A DNA stretch of 37,767 nucleotides from Synergistaceae bacterium (GTDB taxonomy: Bacteria; Synergistota; Synergistia; Synergistales; Aminobacteriaceae): positions 1 to 37,767 of the forward strand of contig JAISUO010000092.1 in NCBI GenBank assembly GCA_031272035.1, in the 5' to 3' direction. Below are positions 31,483 through 37,767 of the stretch, piece by piece (position 1 is the stretch's first letter; each line of letters starts with the position of its first letter). The notes beneath the pieces are model-generated. The model made no database searches. It was not told the DNA's origin and saw nothing but the letters and a program-made list of their open reading frames with translations. A program made the translations under genes and the position numbers.

Positions 31483-31986
31483 ATGAAAATGAAACCGTTG
31501 GATATTCTCGAAGTGCTGCCGCGTTCTTTGTGGGTTACGACGTGCAACTCCGGTTCCTGCAACGGCTGCGATATTGAAGTCGTGGCCACGCTGGGTCCTC
31601 GTTACGACATCGAGCGATTCGGTATGAAACTGGTGGGGACGCCGCGCCACGCGGATGTTATGATCGTCACCGGCCCCGTGACGCGATTCATGCGGGAGAA
31701 GGTGAAGCGTATCTACAGTCAGATGCCGGACCCCAAAGTGGTGATCGTAGTGGGCAACTGCGGCTGTTCCGGCGATGTTTTCTATAAATCCTACAACCTG
31801 GTGGGGCCGGTGGATAACATCATTCCGGTGGATGTTTACGTCCACGGATGCGCCCCGCGTCCGGAAGCCATCATCGAGGGCGTGACCAAAGCCGTGCTGA
31901 AACTGGAAAGCCTGCGTAAGAAAGAACCTGTAAGCAACGTTGTCGAAACCGTCGGCGAGCCGGTTGCCGGGGAGGTGGCACTGTGA
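31483..31986 (+). CDS. mbhJ: [NiFe]-hydrogenase small subunit MbhJ (NuoB-like)
   Basis: The 167-residue protein holds the proximal [4Fe-4S] cluster next to the catalytic subunit. Cysteines are in the NuoB/Mbh arrangement: Cys26 and Cys29 (SCNGC), Cys93 (GNCGCSG) and Cys123 (HGCAPRPE). No N-terminal Tat signal is present, as expected for a group 4 cytoplasm-facing enzyme. ATG 31483 is chosen because GAGGAGG precedes it; the frame is open five codons more upstream. The stop overlaps mbhK. Confidence 0.92.
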   Translation: MKMKPLDILEVLPRSLWVTTCNSGSCNGCDIEVVATLGPRYDIERFGMKLVGTPRHADVMIVTGPVTRFMREKVKRIYSQMPDPKVVIVVGNCGCSGDVFYKSYNLVGPVDNIIPVDVYVHGCAPRPEAIIEGVTKAVLKLESLRKKEPVSNVVETVGEPVAGEVAL

Positions 31987-32549
31987 CCTCCGCGTTCAAA
32001 AAGGGAACCATGGATTTTCAGGTTTTGATCGATGCGCTGCGGGTGAAATTCGATCCCGAGATTCTCAAACTGGAGGTTCACGAGCATCGGGGAGGCAGTC
32101 TTGGTGAAGTTCAGAGCCGCGACCTGTGGATTGAAATTTCCCGGAACGTGTTCCGTTCTTTTGTGGAAACGCTTTTCGAGTACGATTTCGTGAATTTTCA
32201 CGTGATTTCCGGCGACGATGTGGGTGTGACGGGAGAGGGAGACTCTCAGGAGGACTCCATCGTTCTTTATTATCACCTGTCTCTTTTTCAGCGTTCCCGC
32301 TGCGGGCGCATCGGTGTGACTTTGTCCATACGGGTACCGAAGAGCGACCTTTACGTTCCCTCTCTGTTCGACCTGCTTCCCGGGTCGGAATACAGCGAGC
32401 GGGAAATAAGGGAAATGTTTGGCGTCGAGTTCATCGGACTTCCGACCAACGCAATGGTCTTTTTACCGGAGGACTGGAACGAGAAAATCAAGCCCTGGCG
32501 CCGCGACGGCGTCGGCCCGACTCCCGAAGTGGTTCGGGAGTTGAGCTGA
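31983..32549 (+). CDS. mbhK: Hydrogenase subunit MbhK (NuoC-like)
   Basis: The 188-residue protein matches the 30-kDa NuoC family: VTLSIRVPKSDLYVPSLFDLLPGSEYSEREIREMFGVEF corresponds to the conserved core (pieces DLYVPSLFDL and EREIREMFG). It supports the catalytic subunit and has no cofactor. The GTG at 31983 overlaps the mbhJ stop and has a GGGGAGG upstream; an ATG nine codons later is an alternative. Confidence 0.87.
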   Translation: MTSAFKKGTMDFQVLIDALRVKFDPEILKLEVHEHRGGSLGEVQSRDLWIEISRNVFRSFVETLFEYDFVNFHVISGDDVGVTGEGDSQEDSIVLYYHLSLFQRSRCGRIGVTLSIRVPKSDLYVPSLFDLLPGSEYSEREIREMFGVEFIGLPTNAMVFLPEDWNEKIKPWRRDGVGPTPEVVRELS

Positions 32550-32583
32550 CCTGCGATTTTCGAACCTGCAGGAGGAATCTCAA

Positions 32584-33846
32584 ATGTCGACAACCTATAC
32601 AATACCGGTCGGGCCGGTGCATGTGGGTCTCAAGGAACCGGTGACCGCGTGGCTTGAACTGGAGGGCGAAAGGATCGTCGGTGCGCGGGTGCGGCCAGGG
32701 GCGATTCACCGCGGCATCGAATTCATGGCCCGGGAGCGTAATCCCATTCAGGTCATCTATCTTTCGGAACGAATCTGCGGAATCTGCTCCTTCAGTCACG
32801 TCCTGTGTTTCATTCGTGCGATAGAGGACCTGGCGAAAATGGAAGTCCCCATCCGCGGCCAGTATATTCGCAGCCTGGTGCTGGAGCTGGAGCGCATACA
32901 TTCCCATATTTTGTGGGCTGGAGTCGCCTGTTACACCATCGGTTTCGATTCCGCCTTCCACCTCGGTATGCAGCTGCGGGAACGCGTCATGGACATGCTG
33001 GAGCTGCTTTCGGGGAACCGCGTCAACTACGGCGTGGCCACCTTCGGCGGGGTGCGCTGGGATCTCACCTCCGAACTGGATAAGGCCCTGCGCGAAATGC
33101 TGCGTTACTACCGACGGGAGTTCGATCCTTTCAGAGAGATCGTCATGGAGGATCCCGTAGCTCAGGCGCGCATGAGAAACGTGGGTGTTCTGACGCGGGA
33201 TAACGCGGTCCGTTACAGCGCCGTGGGCCCCACGGCCCGGGCCAGCGGGCTGAGAGTCGATCTGCGCAAAAGCTCTCCCTACGAGGCATACGCGGATTTC
33301 GACGTGGAGCCCGTGGTGCCTCAGGATTATTTTGGCTCGGCCCACGGCGACGTGCTCGACCGGTTTGCCGTCCGGGTCATGGAGGTCTATCAGTCCCTGG
33401 AGATTATCGAGAACATTCTCGACGGACTTCCCGAAGGGCCTTTCGTTGCCGAATCCAATCTCAATAAAGTCCTGGCATCCCTTAAAAAAGCCGACGGCGT
33501 GGGGTGGGGGATCATCGAAGCGCCTCGGGGCGACGATACTCATATCGTCAGTCTTAAAGGCGGCGAGGATAACGTGTTCTGGTGGAAGGTTCGGGCGCCC
33601 ACCTACGCCAACGCGGTTTCATGGCCCATCATGTTTCAGGGCAACGAACTGGCCGACGCGCCCCTGATCATCAACAGCATCGACCCCTGCATCTCCTGCA
33701 TGGAGCGGATGCTGGTGGTGAACGAGCGGGGAGCTTCTGAAGTGGTCGAGAAAGCCGACCTGGTAAAGCGTTCGCGCCAAAAGACTTTCGAGCTTCGGTC
33801 CAGACTCGGTTCAAAATATGCCGGCGGAGGAGGTACGGGAAAGTGA
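32584..33846 (+). CDS. mbhL: [NiFe]-hydrogenase catalytic large subunit MbhL
   Basis: The 420-residue protein is a group 4 [NiFe]-hydrogenase large subunit, which reduces protons to H2 with electrons from ferredoxin. Both metal-binding motifs are complete: RICGICSFSH with Cys65 and Cys68, and DPCISCMER with Cys369 and Cys372. All four Cys are present, unlike the related Mbx/Mbs sulfane reductase, which lacks part of the set. About 47 residues follow the second motif, so a maturation protease would be expected to cleave there. No hyp maturation genes are in the window. The ATG has an AGGAGGAA upstream. It is transcribed after mbhK and overlaps mbhM. Confidence 0.94.
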   Translation: MSTTYTIPVGPVHVGLKEPVTAWLELEGERIVGARVRPGAIHRGIEFMARERNPIQVIYLSERICGICSFSHVLCFIRAIEDLAKMEVPIRGQYIRSLVLELERIHSHILWAGVACYTIGFDSAFHLGMQLRERVMDMLELLSGNRVNYGVATFGGVRWDLTSELDKALREMLRYYRREFDPFREIVMEDPVAQARMRNVGVLTRDNAVRYSAVGPTARASGLRVDLRKSSPYEAYADFDVEPVVPQDYFGSAHGDVLDRFAVRVMEVYQSLEIIENILDGLPEGPFVAESNLNKVLASLKKADGVGWGIIEAPRGDDTHIVSLKGGEDNVFWWKVRAPTYANAVSWPIMFQGNELADAPLIINSIDPCISCMERMLVVNERGASEVVEKADLVKRSRQKTFELRSRLGSKYAGGGGTGK

Positions 33847-34847
33847 TTCCTGTGTTTACGCTGTTTCTGAAAATTTTTGCGGGTATGGCGCTGCTGGCAC
33901 TGATCGTGGTTCTGGCTCTCCTGTTTGATGGCTTCGATCGCATCCTCCACGCGAGAATGCAGCGTCGCTACGGGCCTCCGCTGTTGCAGCCGGTGTATGA
34001 CATTCTGAAGCTGCTGGGCAAGGAAAACATCGTTCCCCGACGTGCTGTCCGCCTGATTTTTATGGCGTCGCCCTGGCTGACCCTTGTCACCACGCTCATG
34101 GTTTTTCTTTATCTTCCGGCGGGATCTTTCCCGGCAGTTTTGGGAACGGAAGGGGATATGGTGCTCATTGTGTATCTTTTGGCGATGAGCGGTCTTCTCA
34201 TGGCGATGGGAGGATTCGCCAGCGGGAACCCCATCGCAGCCATCGGCGCGGGGCGGGAAATCACGCTGATGATGAGTTATGAATTTCCTCTGGCGATCGT
34301 GGTCTGCAGTATGGCTTGGACGGCTTATCGTTTGGGAATGCCCGGCGAGCCCTTCAATCTGGAGACCTTTGCCGCTATATCGATTTGGTCGCTTGTGGGA
34401 AAGGCGGGCTTTATCGGGCTGCTCTGCCTCTTTCTGTCGCTGATACTGGTCGTTCCCGGCGAGGTGGGAAAGGGTCCCATGGACATTCCCGAGGCGAAGA
34501 CGGAGATCCTGGACGGTCTCATCATTGAATACAGCGGTGTCAACCTCGCCATGTTCAAACTGACTTTCGCTCTGCGTTCCTTTGCGATAGCGACTTTTGT
34601 GACCTGTCTGTTCGTTCCCCTGTCTCTGAGGAGCCTTTTCGGCATTGGCGGGTTCGTGGTGGCGGTCTTCGATTTTGTGTTTTTCTGGGTGAAGGTTTTC
34701 GTTGTGCAGATGCTTTTTGTAACGGTCATGCGCACGGCCTTCGGACGTCTCAAAATAGCTCAGGCTTCGCGTTTCTACACCCTGAACGTGGCGGGACTGT
34801 CCATTGCGGGAATGCTTCTGCTTTCCGTCGACGTCCTCATGAGATAG
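33843..34847 (+). CDS. mbhM: Hydrogenase membrane subunit MbhM (NuoH-like)
   Basis: The 334-residue protein has about eight hydrophobic helices and anchors the hydrogenase module. NuoH features are RRYGPPLLQPVYDILKLLGKENI (about residues 40-62), EITLMMSYEFPL and GKGPMDIPEAKTEI with EYSGVN (about 209-235). It is fused in position to mbhL by a four-base overlap. In complex I this subunit lines the quinone chamber; here it connects to proton reduction. Confidence 0.92.
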   Translation: MIPVFTLFLKIFAGMALLALIVVLALLFDGFDRILHARMQRRYGPPLLQPVYDILKLLGKENIVPRRAVRLIFMASPWLTLVTTLMVFLYLPAGSFPAVLGTEGDMVLIVYLLAMSGLLMAMGGFASGNPIAAIGAGREITLMMSYEFPLAIVVCSMAWTAYRLGMPGEPFNLETFAAISIWSLVGKAGFIGLLCLFLSLILVVPGEVGKGPMDIPEAKTEILDGLIIEYSGVNLAMFKLTFALRSFAIATFVTCLFVPLSLRSLFGIGGFVVAVFDFVFFWVKVFVVQMLFVTVMRTAFGRLKIAQASRFYTLNVAGLSIAGMLLLSVDVLMR

Positions 34848-34860
34848 AGGAGGGATTGTA

Positions 34861-35274
34861 TTGATCACACGCGTATTGATTCAGATTGTCAAACAGTTTT
34901 TTTCGCGAGTCGCGACCAATCCTTTTCCGGCCAGGAACATGCCTCCGTCTCTGATGGACGTGCTGAACAACCCTGAGGCGCAGCTCAATCCGCCTGTGCC
35001 GGTGGGGAAACGCTTTCGAGGCAGGCTCAGCTACGACAAAAAGAAGTGCATCGGCTGCAGGCTCTGCACGAAGGTCTGTCCGGCGAACGCCACGGAGTAT
35101 CTTCCGAGCGAAAAGAAGATTGTCATCCATAACGATCGATGCTGTTTCTGCGCTCAGTGCACGGAAATCTGCCCGGTGAAATGTCTGTCCATGTCGAAGG
35201 AATATATGATCTCGTCCTACGAACGCAAGACGAACCTCGTCATCGACAGCGGCCCTGTGCCCAAACCGGAATAG
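34861..35274 (+). CDS. mbhN: Hydrogenase ferredoxin-like subunit MbhN (NuoI-like)
   Basis: The 137-residue protein has two CxxCxxCxxxCP cluster motifs: Cys63/66/69/73 and Cys94/97/100/104, binding two [4Fe-4S] clusters that carry electrons from ferredoxin to MbhJ. An extra Cys95 stands beside Cys94. The N-terminal about 50 residues are family-typical. TTG 34861 is the start, with GAGGAGGG upstream. It is the last gene of the operon; a strong terminator follows. Confidence 0.92.
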   Translation: MITRVLIQIVKQFFSRVATNPFPARNMPPSLMDVLNNPEAQLNPPVPVGKRFRGRLSYDKKKCIGCRLCTKVCPANATEYLPSEKKIVIHNDRCCFCAQCTEICPVKCLSMSKEYMISSYERKTNLVIDSGPVPKPE

Positions 35275-35294
35275 CGGCGACGGTATTTTATACG

Positions 35295-35334
35295 ACGGGG
35301 AACGCCGGTTGCAGGACGGTGTTCCCCGTTTTTT
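35295..35334 (+). terminator. Terminator of the mbh operon
   Basis: ACGGGGAAC (35295-35303) pairs with GTTCCCCGT (35321-35329), extended inside by CCG/CGG, and a run of six T follows (35329-35334). It reaches the stop codon of the convergent regulator gene. Confidence 0.85.
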
Positions 35335-35992
35335 ACAGCAGCTCGAAGTGACTGCGTCGGCAGCGCAGGATATTTTCGTTCCGCATTTTCGACAGTTCGG
35401 CGGAGAGGGCGCTTCTGTCCACAGAAAGATAATCGGCCAGTTCCTGTCGGCTGAAGGGAATGTCAAAGGCGCTGCCACCCGCCTGCAGAGCCTGACCGGA
35501 GAGATAAGACAGCAGTTTTTCTCTTGTGGTCCGCCGGGTGATGTGTCTTATTTTCTGCGTCAGCAGGATATTTTTCCCCGCCAGTATTCTCATCATGTTT
35601 TTGATCAGCTGAGCATGGAACGCGCAGGCCGAACCGCAGGGCGCGGCGATGTGTTTACAGTCCATGAGAAGCACTACGGATTCTTCCGCGGCCACGACGC
35701 TGACCGGCAGTTTCTCGACCTCAGCGAAGGCAAAGGCTTCACCAAAAAGTCCTCCCGGCTCGATTCGAGTCAAGATCACGCGGTTGCCCCAGAAATCCTC
35801 CTGCAGAACGTGAACGGCGCCGGAGAGCACGATGCCCACCGAGATCACCCTTTCATCTGCGGTGAAAATGAAACTGTTTTTTCCGACGCGGCTCTCAATG
35901 GCCGCGAGGCAGTGCAACAGCTTCTGCAGGTCGTTGTTTTCGATTCCGGCAAACAGCGGGCAGGTTTTCAGCAGAGGAAGGAATTTATCCAT
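35333..35992 (-). CDS. Crp/Fnr-family transcriptional regulator
   Basis: The 219-residue protein has a cyclic-nucleotide-binding-type beta domain (about residues 10-120), a long dimer helix and a C-terminal helix-turn-helix (about 180-205, FSRQELADYLSVDRSALSAEL). Six cysteines are present: 11, 28, 112, 119, 123 and 211. The cluster DCKHIAAPCGSAC is at the end of the sensor domain, where a haem, Fe-S or NO-sensing cofactor could sit; the cAMP-binding RxS signature is not clear. It is divergent from a cysteine-rich ferredoxin gene and likely controls it through the palindrome between them. Regulators of this form often accompany hybrid cluster protein genes, but none is in the window. Signal unknown. 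Confidence 0.85.
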   Translation of the reverse strand: MDKFLPLLKTCPLFAGIENNDLQKLLHCLAAIESRVGKNSFIFTADERVISVGIVLSGAVHVLQEDFWGNRVILTRIEPGGLFGEAFAFAEVEKLPVSVVAAEESVVLLMDCKHIAAPCGSACAFHAQLIKNMMRILAGKNILLTQKIRHITRRTTREKLLSYLSGQALQAGGSAFDIPFSRQELADYLSVDRSALSAELSKMRNENILRCRRSHFELL

Positions 35993-36016
35993 GATTTTAA
36001 AACATCACCTTTTTTT

Positions 36017-36030
36017 GTTGTAAATACAAC
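36017..36030. promoter_or_regulatory. Palindrome GTTGTAAATACAAC, likely operator
   Basis: Two perfect 6-bp arms, GTTGTA and TACAAC, are separated by AA. The centre is at 36023.5. It lies just downstream of the regulator's own predicted start (minus strand, about 36038) and about 41.5 bases upstream of the predicted ferredoxin start. Confidence 0.6.
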
Positions 36031-36044
36031 TGTCATTTGGAGTC

Positions 36045-36074
36045 AGTATAGATAGGATAAGGTCATCGAGTCAA
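36045..36074 (-). promoter_or_regulatory. Promoter of the Crp/Fnr regulator
   Basis: On the minus strand TTGACT (36074-36069) and TATACT (36050-36045) are 18 bases apart. The predicted start is near 36038, upstream of the palindrome. Confidence 0.5.
36053..36058 (+). promoter_or_regulatory. -10 box of the ferredoxin gene promoter
   Basis: TAGGAT at 36053-36058 places a start at about 36065. There is no matching -35, which is what an activator-dependent promoter would show, given the palindrome centred about 41.5 bases upstream. Confidence 0.4.
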
Positions 36075-36124
36075 GCGTCGAGGTCATGACGGTGAAAATA
36101 AAATATTTATGGAGGAAGAGTACA

Positions 36125-36850
36125 ATGATACGAAAAATTATTCACATTGATGAAGACAGGTGCGACGGTTGCGGCCTTTGTGCGAGCGCCTGCCACGAGG
36201 GAGCCATCGGAATGGTCGACGGCAGGGCCAGACTGCTGCGGGACGATTACTGCGACGGGCTCGGCAACTGTCTGCCGGCCTGTCCGAGAGGAGCCATCAC
36301 GTTCATTGAGCGGGAAGCGGCGGAATACGACGAGGCAGCCGTTCAAAAACATCTTGCCGGCGTAAAGGAAAAAACCTCTCATCAGGAGAACCGTGACTGT
36401 CATCAGGGAGGCTGCCCCGGTTCGAAAGCGCAGCTTTTCGTTCGCCAGGCTCCGGCGGCCGCGATGGAGATGGAGGAAGCTGTCAGTCAGTTGCGTCAAT
36501 GGCCGGTTCAGATAAAACTCGTGGCGGTAAACGCTCCCTGTTTCGAAAATACGAATCTGCTCGTGTCCGCCGACTGCGCCGCGTATGCCCATGGAAATTT
36601 TCACAAGACATTCATGCGGAACAGGGTTACATTAATAGGGTGTCCCAAACTGGACGAGGTGGATTACGGCGAGAAGCTCACCGAAATTATCAAACGAAAC
36701 AACATCCGGTCCGTGACGGTGGTTCGCATGGAGGTTCCCTGCTGCGCCGGCATCGAAAACGCCGTGAAAACCGCGCTGCAAAACTCCGGTAAAATGATCC
36801 CCTGGCGGGTGGTCACCCTCTCCCGGGAAGGAGAGATTCTGGAGGACTGA
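36125..36850 (+). CDS. Cysteine-rich ferredoxin-domain protein paired with the Crp/Fnr regulator
   Basis: The 241-residue protein begins with a CxxCxxCxxxC cluster motif (Cys13/16/19/23) and a second motif that lacks one cysteine (Cys43, Gly46, Cys49, Cys53), so the second cluster may be [3Fe-4S] or have another ligand. A GGCPG segment follows (Cys92 and Cys97). The C-terminal half has further Cys and His at 139, 151, 160, 173, 206 and 207 (GCPKLD, VPCCAG), which suggests a second metal site. Similar proteins are found next to Crp/Fnr genes and hybrid cluster proteins in anaerobes. It is probably an electron carrier of a redox or nitrosative-stress module. ATG 36125 follows GGAGGAAG. Confidence 0.75.
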   Translation: MIRKIIHIDEDRCDGCGLCASACHEGAIGMVDGRARLLRDDYCDGLGNCLPACPRGAITFIEREAAEYDEAAVQKHLAGVKEKTSHQENRDCHQGGCPGSKAQLFVRQAPAAAMEMEEAVSQLRQWPVQIKLVAVNAPCFENTNLLVSADCAAYAHGNFHKTFMRNRVTLIGCPKLDEVDYGEKLTEIIKRNNIRSVTVVRMEVPCCAGIENAVKTALQNSGKMIPWRVVTLSREGEILED

Positions 36851-36948
36851 TGAAGCGGAGCCCGCAGAAAAATTGTAGTAATATAAACAACATACCTGAA
36901 ATAATCGCCACTTTTTATATTCTGTGTCTCTGTAAGGAGGGGACTGCG

Positions 36949-37746
36949 GTGAAAATTGCGATGGCCCAGATGAAAATGAGCGCGTCGCCGGAAGAGAATT
37001 TTGAGAAGTCTCTTTCGATGATCGAAGAGGCGGCCGCCGGGAGCGCGGATCTTATTTTTTTCCCCGAGGTACAGCTGTACCCCTTTTTTCCGCAGTACGA
37101 GGGGCGCAATGTGGAGCGGTATGCCCTGACCGCGGATCACAGGTATATCCGTCAAATGATGGAGCTCTGCGGGAAACGGCATATTATGGCGTCACCCAAC
37201 GTCTACCTCAAAGAGGGGGACGCCTGTTACGACGCCTCTTTGTTCATCAGCGGGGAGGGGAAACTTCTGGGCATCTCGAAAATGGTTCACATCATGCAGT
37301 GTCCCCTCTTTTACGAGCAGGACTATTATTCGCCCTCCGACGACGGATTCAAAGTCTATGAGACGCCTTTCGGGCGGGTGGGGATCGTGATCTGCTTCGA
37401 CCGCCATCTGCCGGAAAGCATCCGGACCTGCGCTGTTTCAGGTGCGGATCTCGTTTTGATTCCAACGGCCAACACCGAAGGGGAGCCCCTGGAGCTCTTC
37501 CAGTGGGAAATCCGCGTGCAGGCGATGCACAGCAGCGTCTACGTCGCGATGTGCAACCGTGTCGGGCGGGAGGACGCGATGACTTTTGCCGGGCAGTCTC
37601 TGGTCTCGGATTTTCGAGGCGGGCTGGTTGTTCGGGCGGACGAGCATGAGGCGCTGATTTATGCGGATGTGGACCTTGCAGAAAGCCGTAAAGCTCGCGA
37701 GGCGAGCCCATATTTCAGGCTGCGGCGTCCTCAGTTTTACAGATAG
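36949..37746 (+). CDS. Carbon-nitrogen hydrolase (nitrilase superfamily)
   Basis: The 265-residue protein is a nitrilase-fold amidohydrolase. The catalytic triad is Glu40 (FFPEVQLYP), Lys111 (ISKMVH) and Cys149 (IVICFDRHLPE). The CFDRHLPE form points to N-carbamoyl or omega-amidase type substrates and not to nitriles. It starts at GTG 36949, with AAGGAGG upstream; a frame open to 36850 is untranslated. Gene order does not reveal the substrate. A -10-like TATATT lies at 36916-36921. Cytosolic, hydrolysing a C-N bond in amino-acid or polyamine breakdown is inferred. Confidence 0.85.
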   Translation: MKIAMAQMKMSASPEENFEKSLSMIEEAAAGSADLIFFPEVQLYPFFPQYEGRNVERYALTADHRYIRQMMELCGKRHIMASPNVYLKEGDACYDASLFISGEGKLLGISKMVHIMQCPLFYEQDYYSPSDDGFKVYETPFGRVGIVICFDRHLPESIRTCAVSGADLVLIPTANTEGEPLELFQWEIRVQAMHSSVYVAMCNRVGREDAMTFAGQSLVSDFRGGLVVRADEHEALIYADVDLAESRKAREASPYFRLRRPQFYR

Positions 37747-37767
37747 ATATCACTTTTCTGACGATAC

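Noticed and set aside
32584-33846. Mbx/Mbs-type sulfane reductase instead of a hydrogenase
   Set aside because: All four metal-binding cysteines (CxxC in both motifs) are present, which fits the H2-evolving Mbh form.

Overview
The window reads as a chromosomal segment of an anaerobic, amino-acid-fermenting bacterium, most likely a member of the Synergistota. This is an inference from gene content: a DUF3798 exported protein, tyrosine phenol-lyase, a SepF/DivIVA division cluster, FolE2 plus QueD, and a complete archaeal-type membrane-bound hydrogenase operon with Mrp subunits. No rRNA, tRNA, CRISPR array or prophage was seen. The only mobile DNA is the end of an IS3-family element at the left edge.

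Layout. 1-300: left end of an IS3-like element with a partial OrfA. 393-2834: exported protein made of two fused DUF3798 domains. 2911-4605 (minus): tyrosine phenol-lyase with its leader, consisting of a sigma70-type promoter, a 27-codon peptide with six Tyr codons in a seven-codon stretch, and a 12-bp intrinsic terminator before the structural gene. 4751-7833: msrB, a MATE exporter (minus) and a PAS-GGDEF diguanylate cyclase. 7861-12301 (minus): sugar ABC operon in the order binding protein, ATPase, permease, PfkB kinase, with a decayed second sugar-kinase fragment upstream. 12845-16369: an ornithine/lysine decarboxylase-like enzyme, queD-folE2 and a D-2-hydroxyacid dehydrogenase. 16407-21995: HlyD-like protein, yggS, sepF, divIVA, recG and recX, tightly packed. 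22026-23036 (minus): glpX. 23298-26966: a small membrane protein, an exported TPR-like protein of unknown function, a YbaK-type deacylase and rsmA. 27076-35274: fourteen genes collinear with mbhA-N of Pyrococcus. 35333-36850: divergent Crp/Fnr regulator and cysteine-rich ferredoxin around a palindrome. 36949-37746: nitrilase-family amidohydrolase.

How it fits together. Tyrosine phenol-lyase and the decarboxylase suggest amino-acid catabolism. The Mbh complex would reoxidise reduced ferredoxin from fermentation by making H2 while moving Na+ or H+. FolE2 and QueD carry out the first two steps towards queuosine, and FolE2 also feeds folate. SepF, DivIVA and probably the HlyD-like protein belong to division and growth. 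The regulator/ferredoxin pair looks like a redox or nitrosative-stress module.

The observation I rate highest is the tyrosine-codon leader of the tyrosine phenol-lyase gene. Together with a 19-bp inverted repeat over its -35 box, it suggests tyrosine-responsive transcription attenuation of a catabolic enzyme. Secondary points are active-site substitutions in that enzyme, a regulator palindrome placed at about -41.5 of the ferredoxin promoter, a structured leader before queD, and several 13-15 bp tandem duplications, two of which copy a gene's last codons with the stop.
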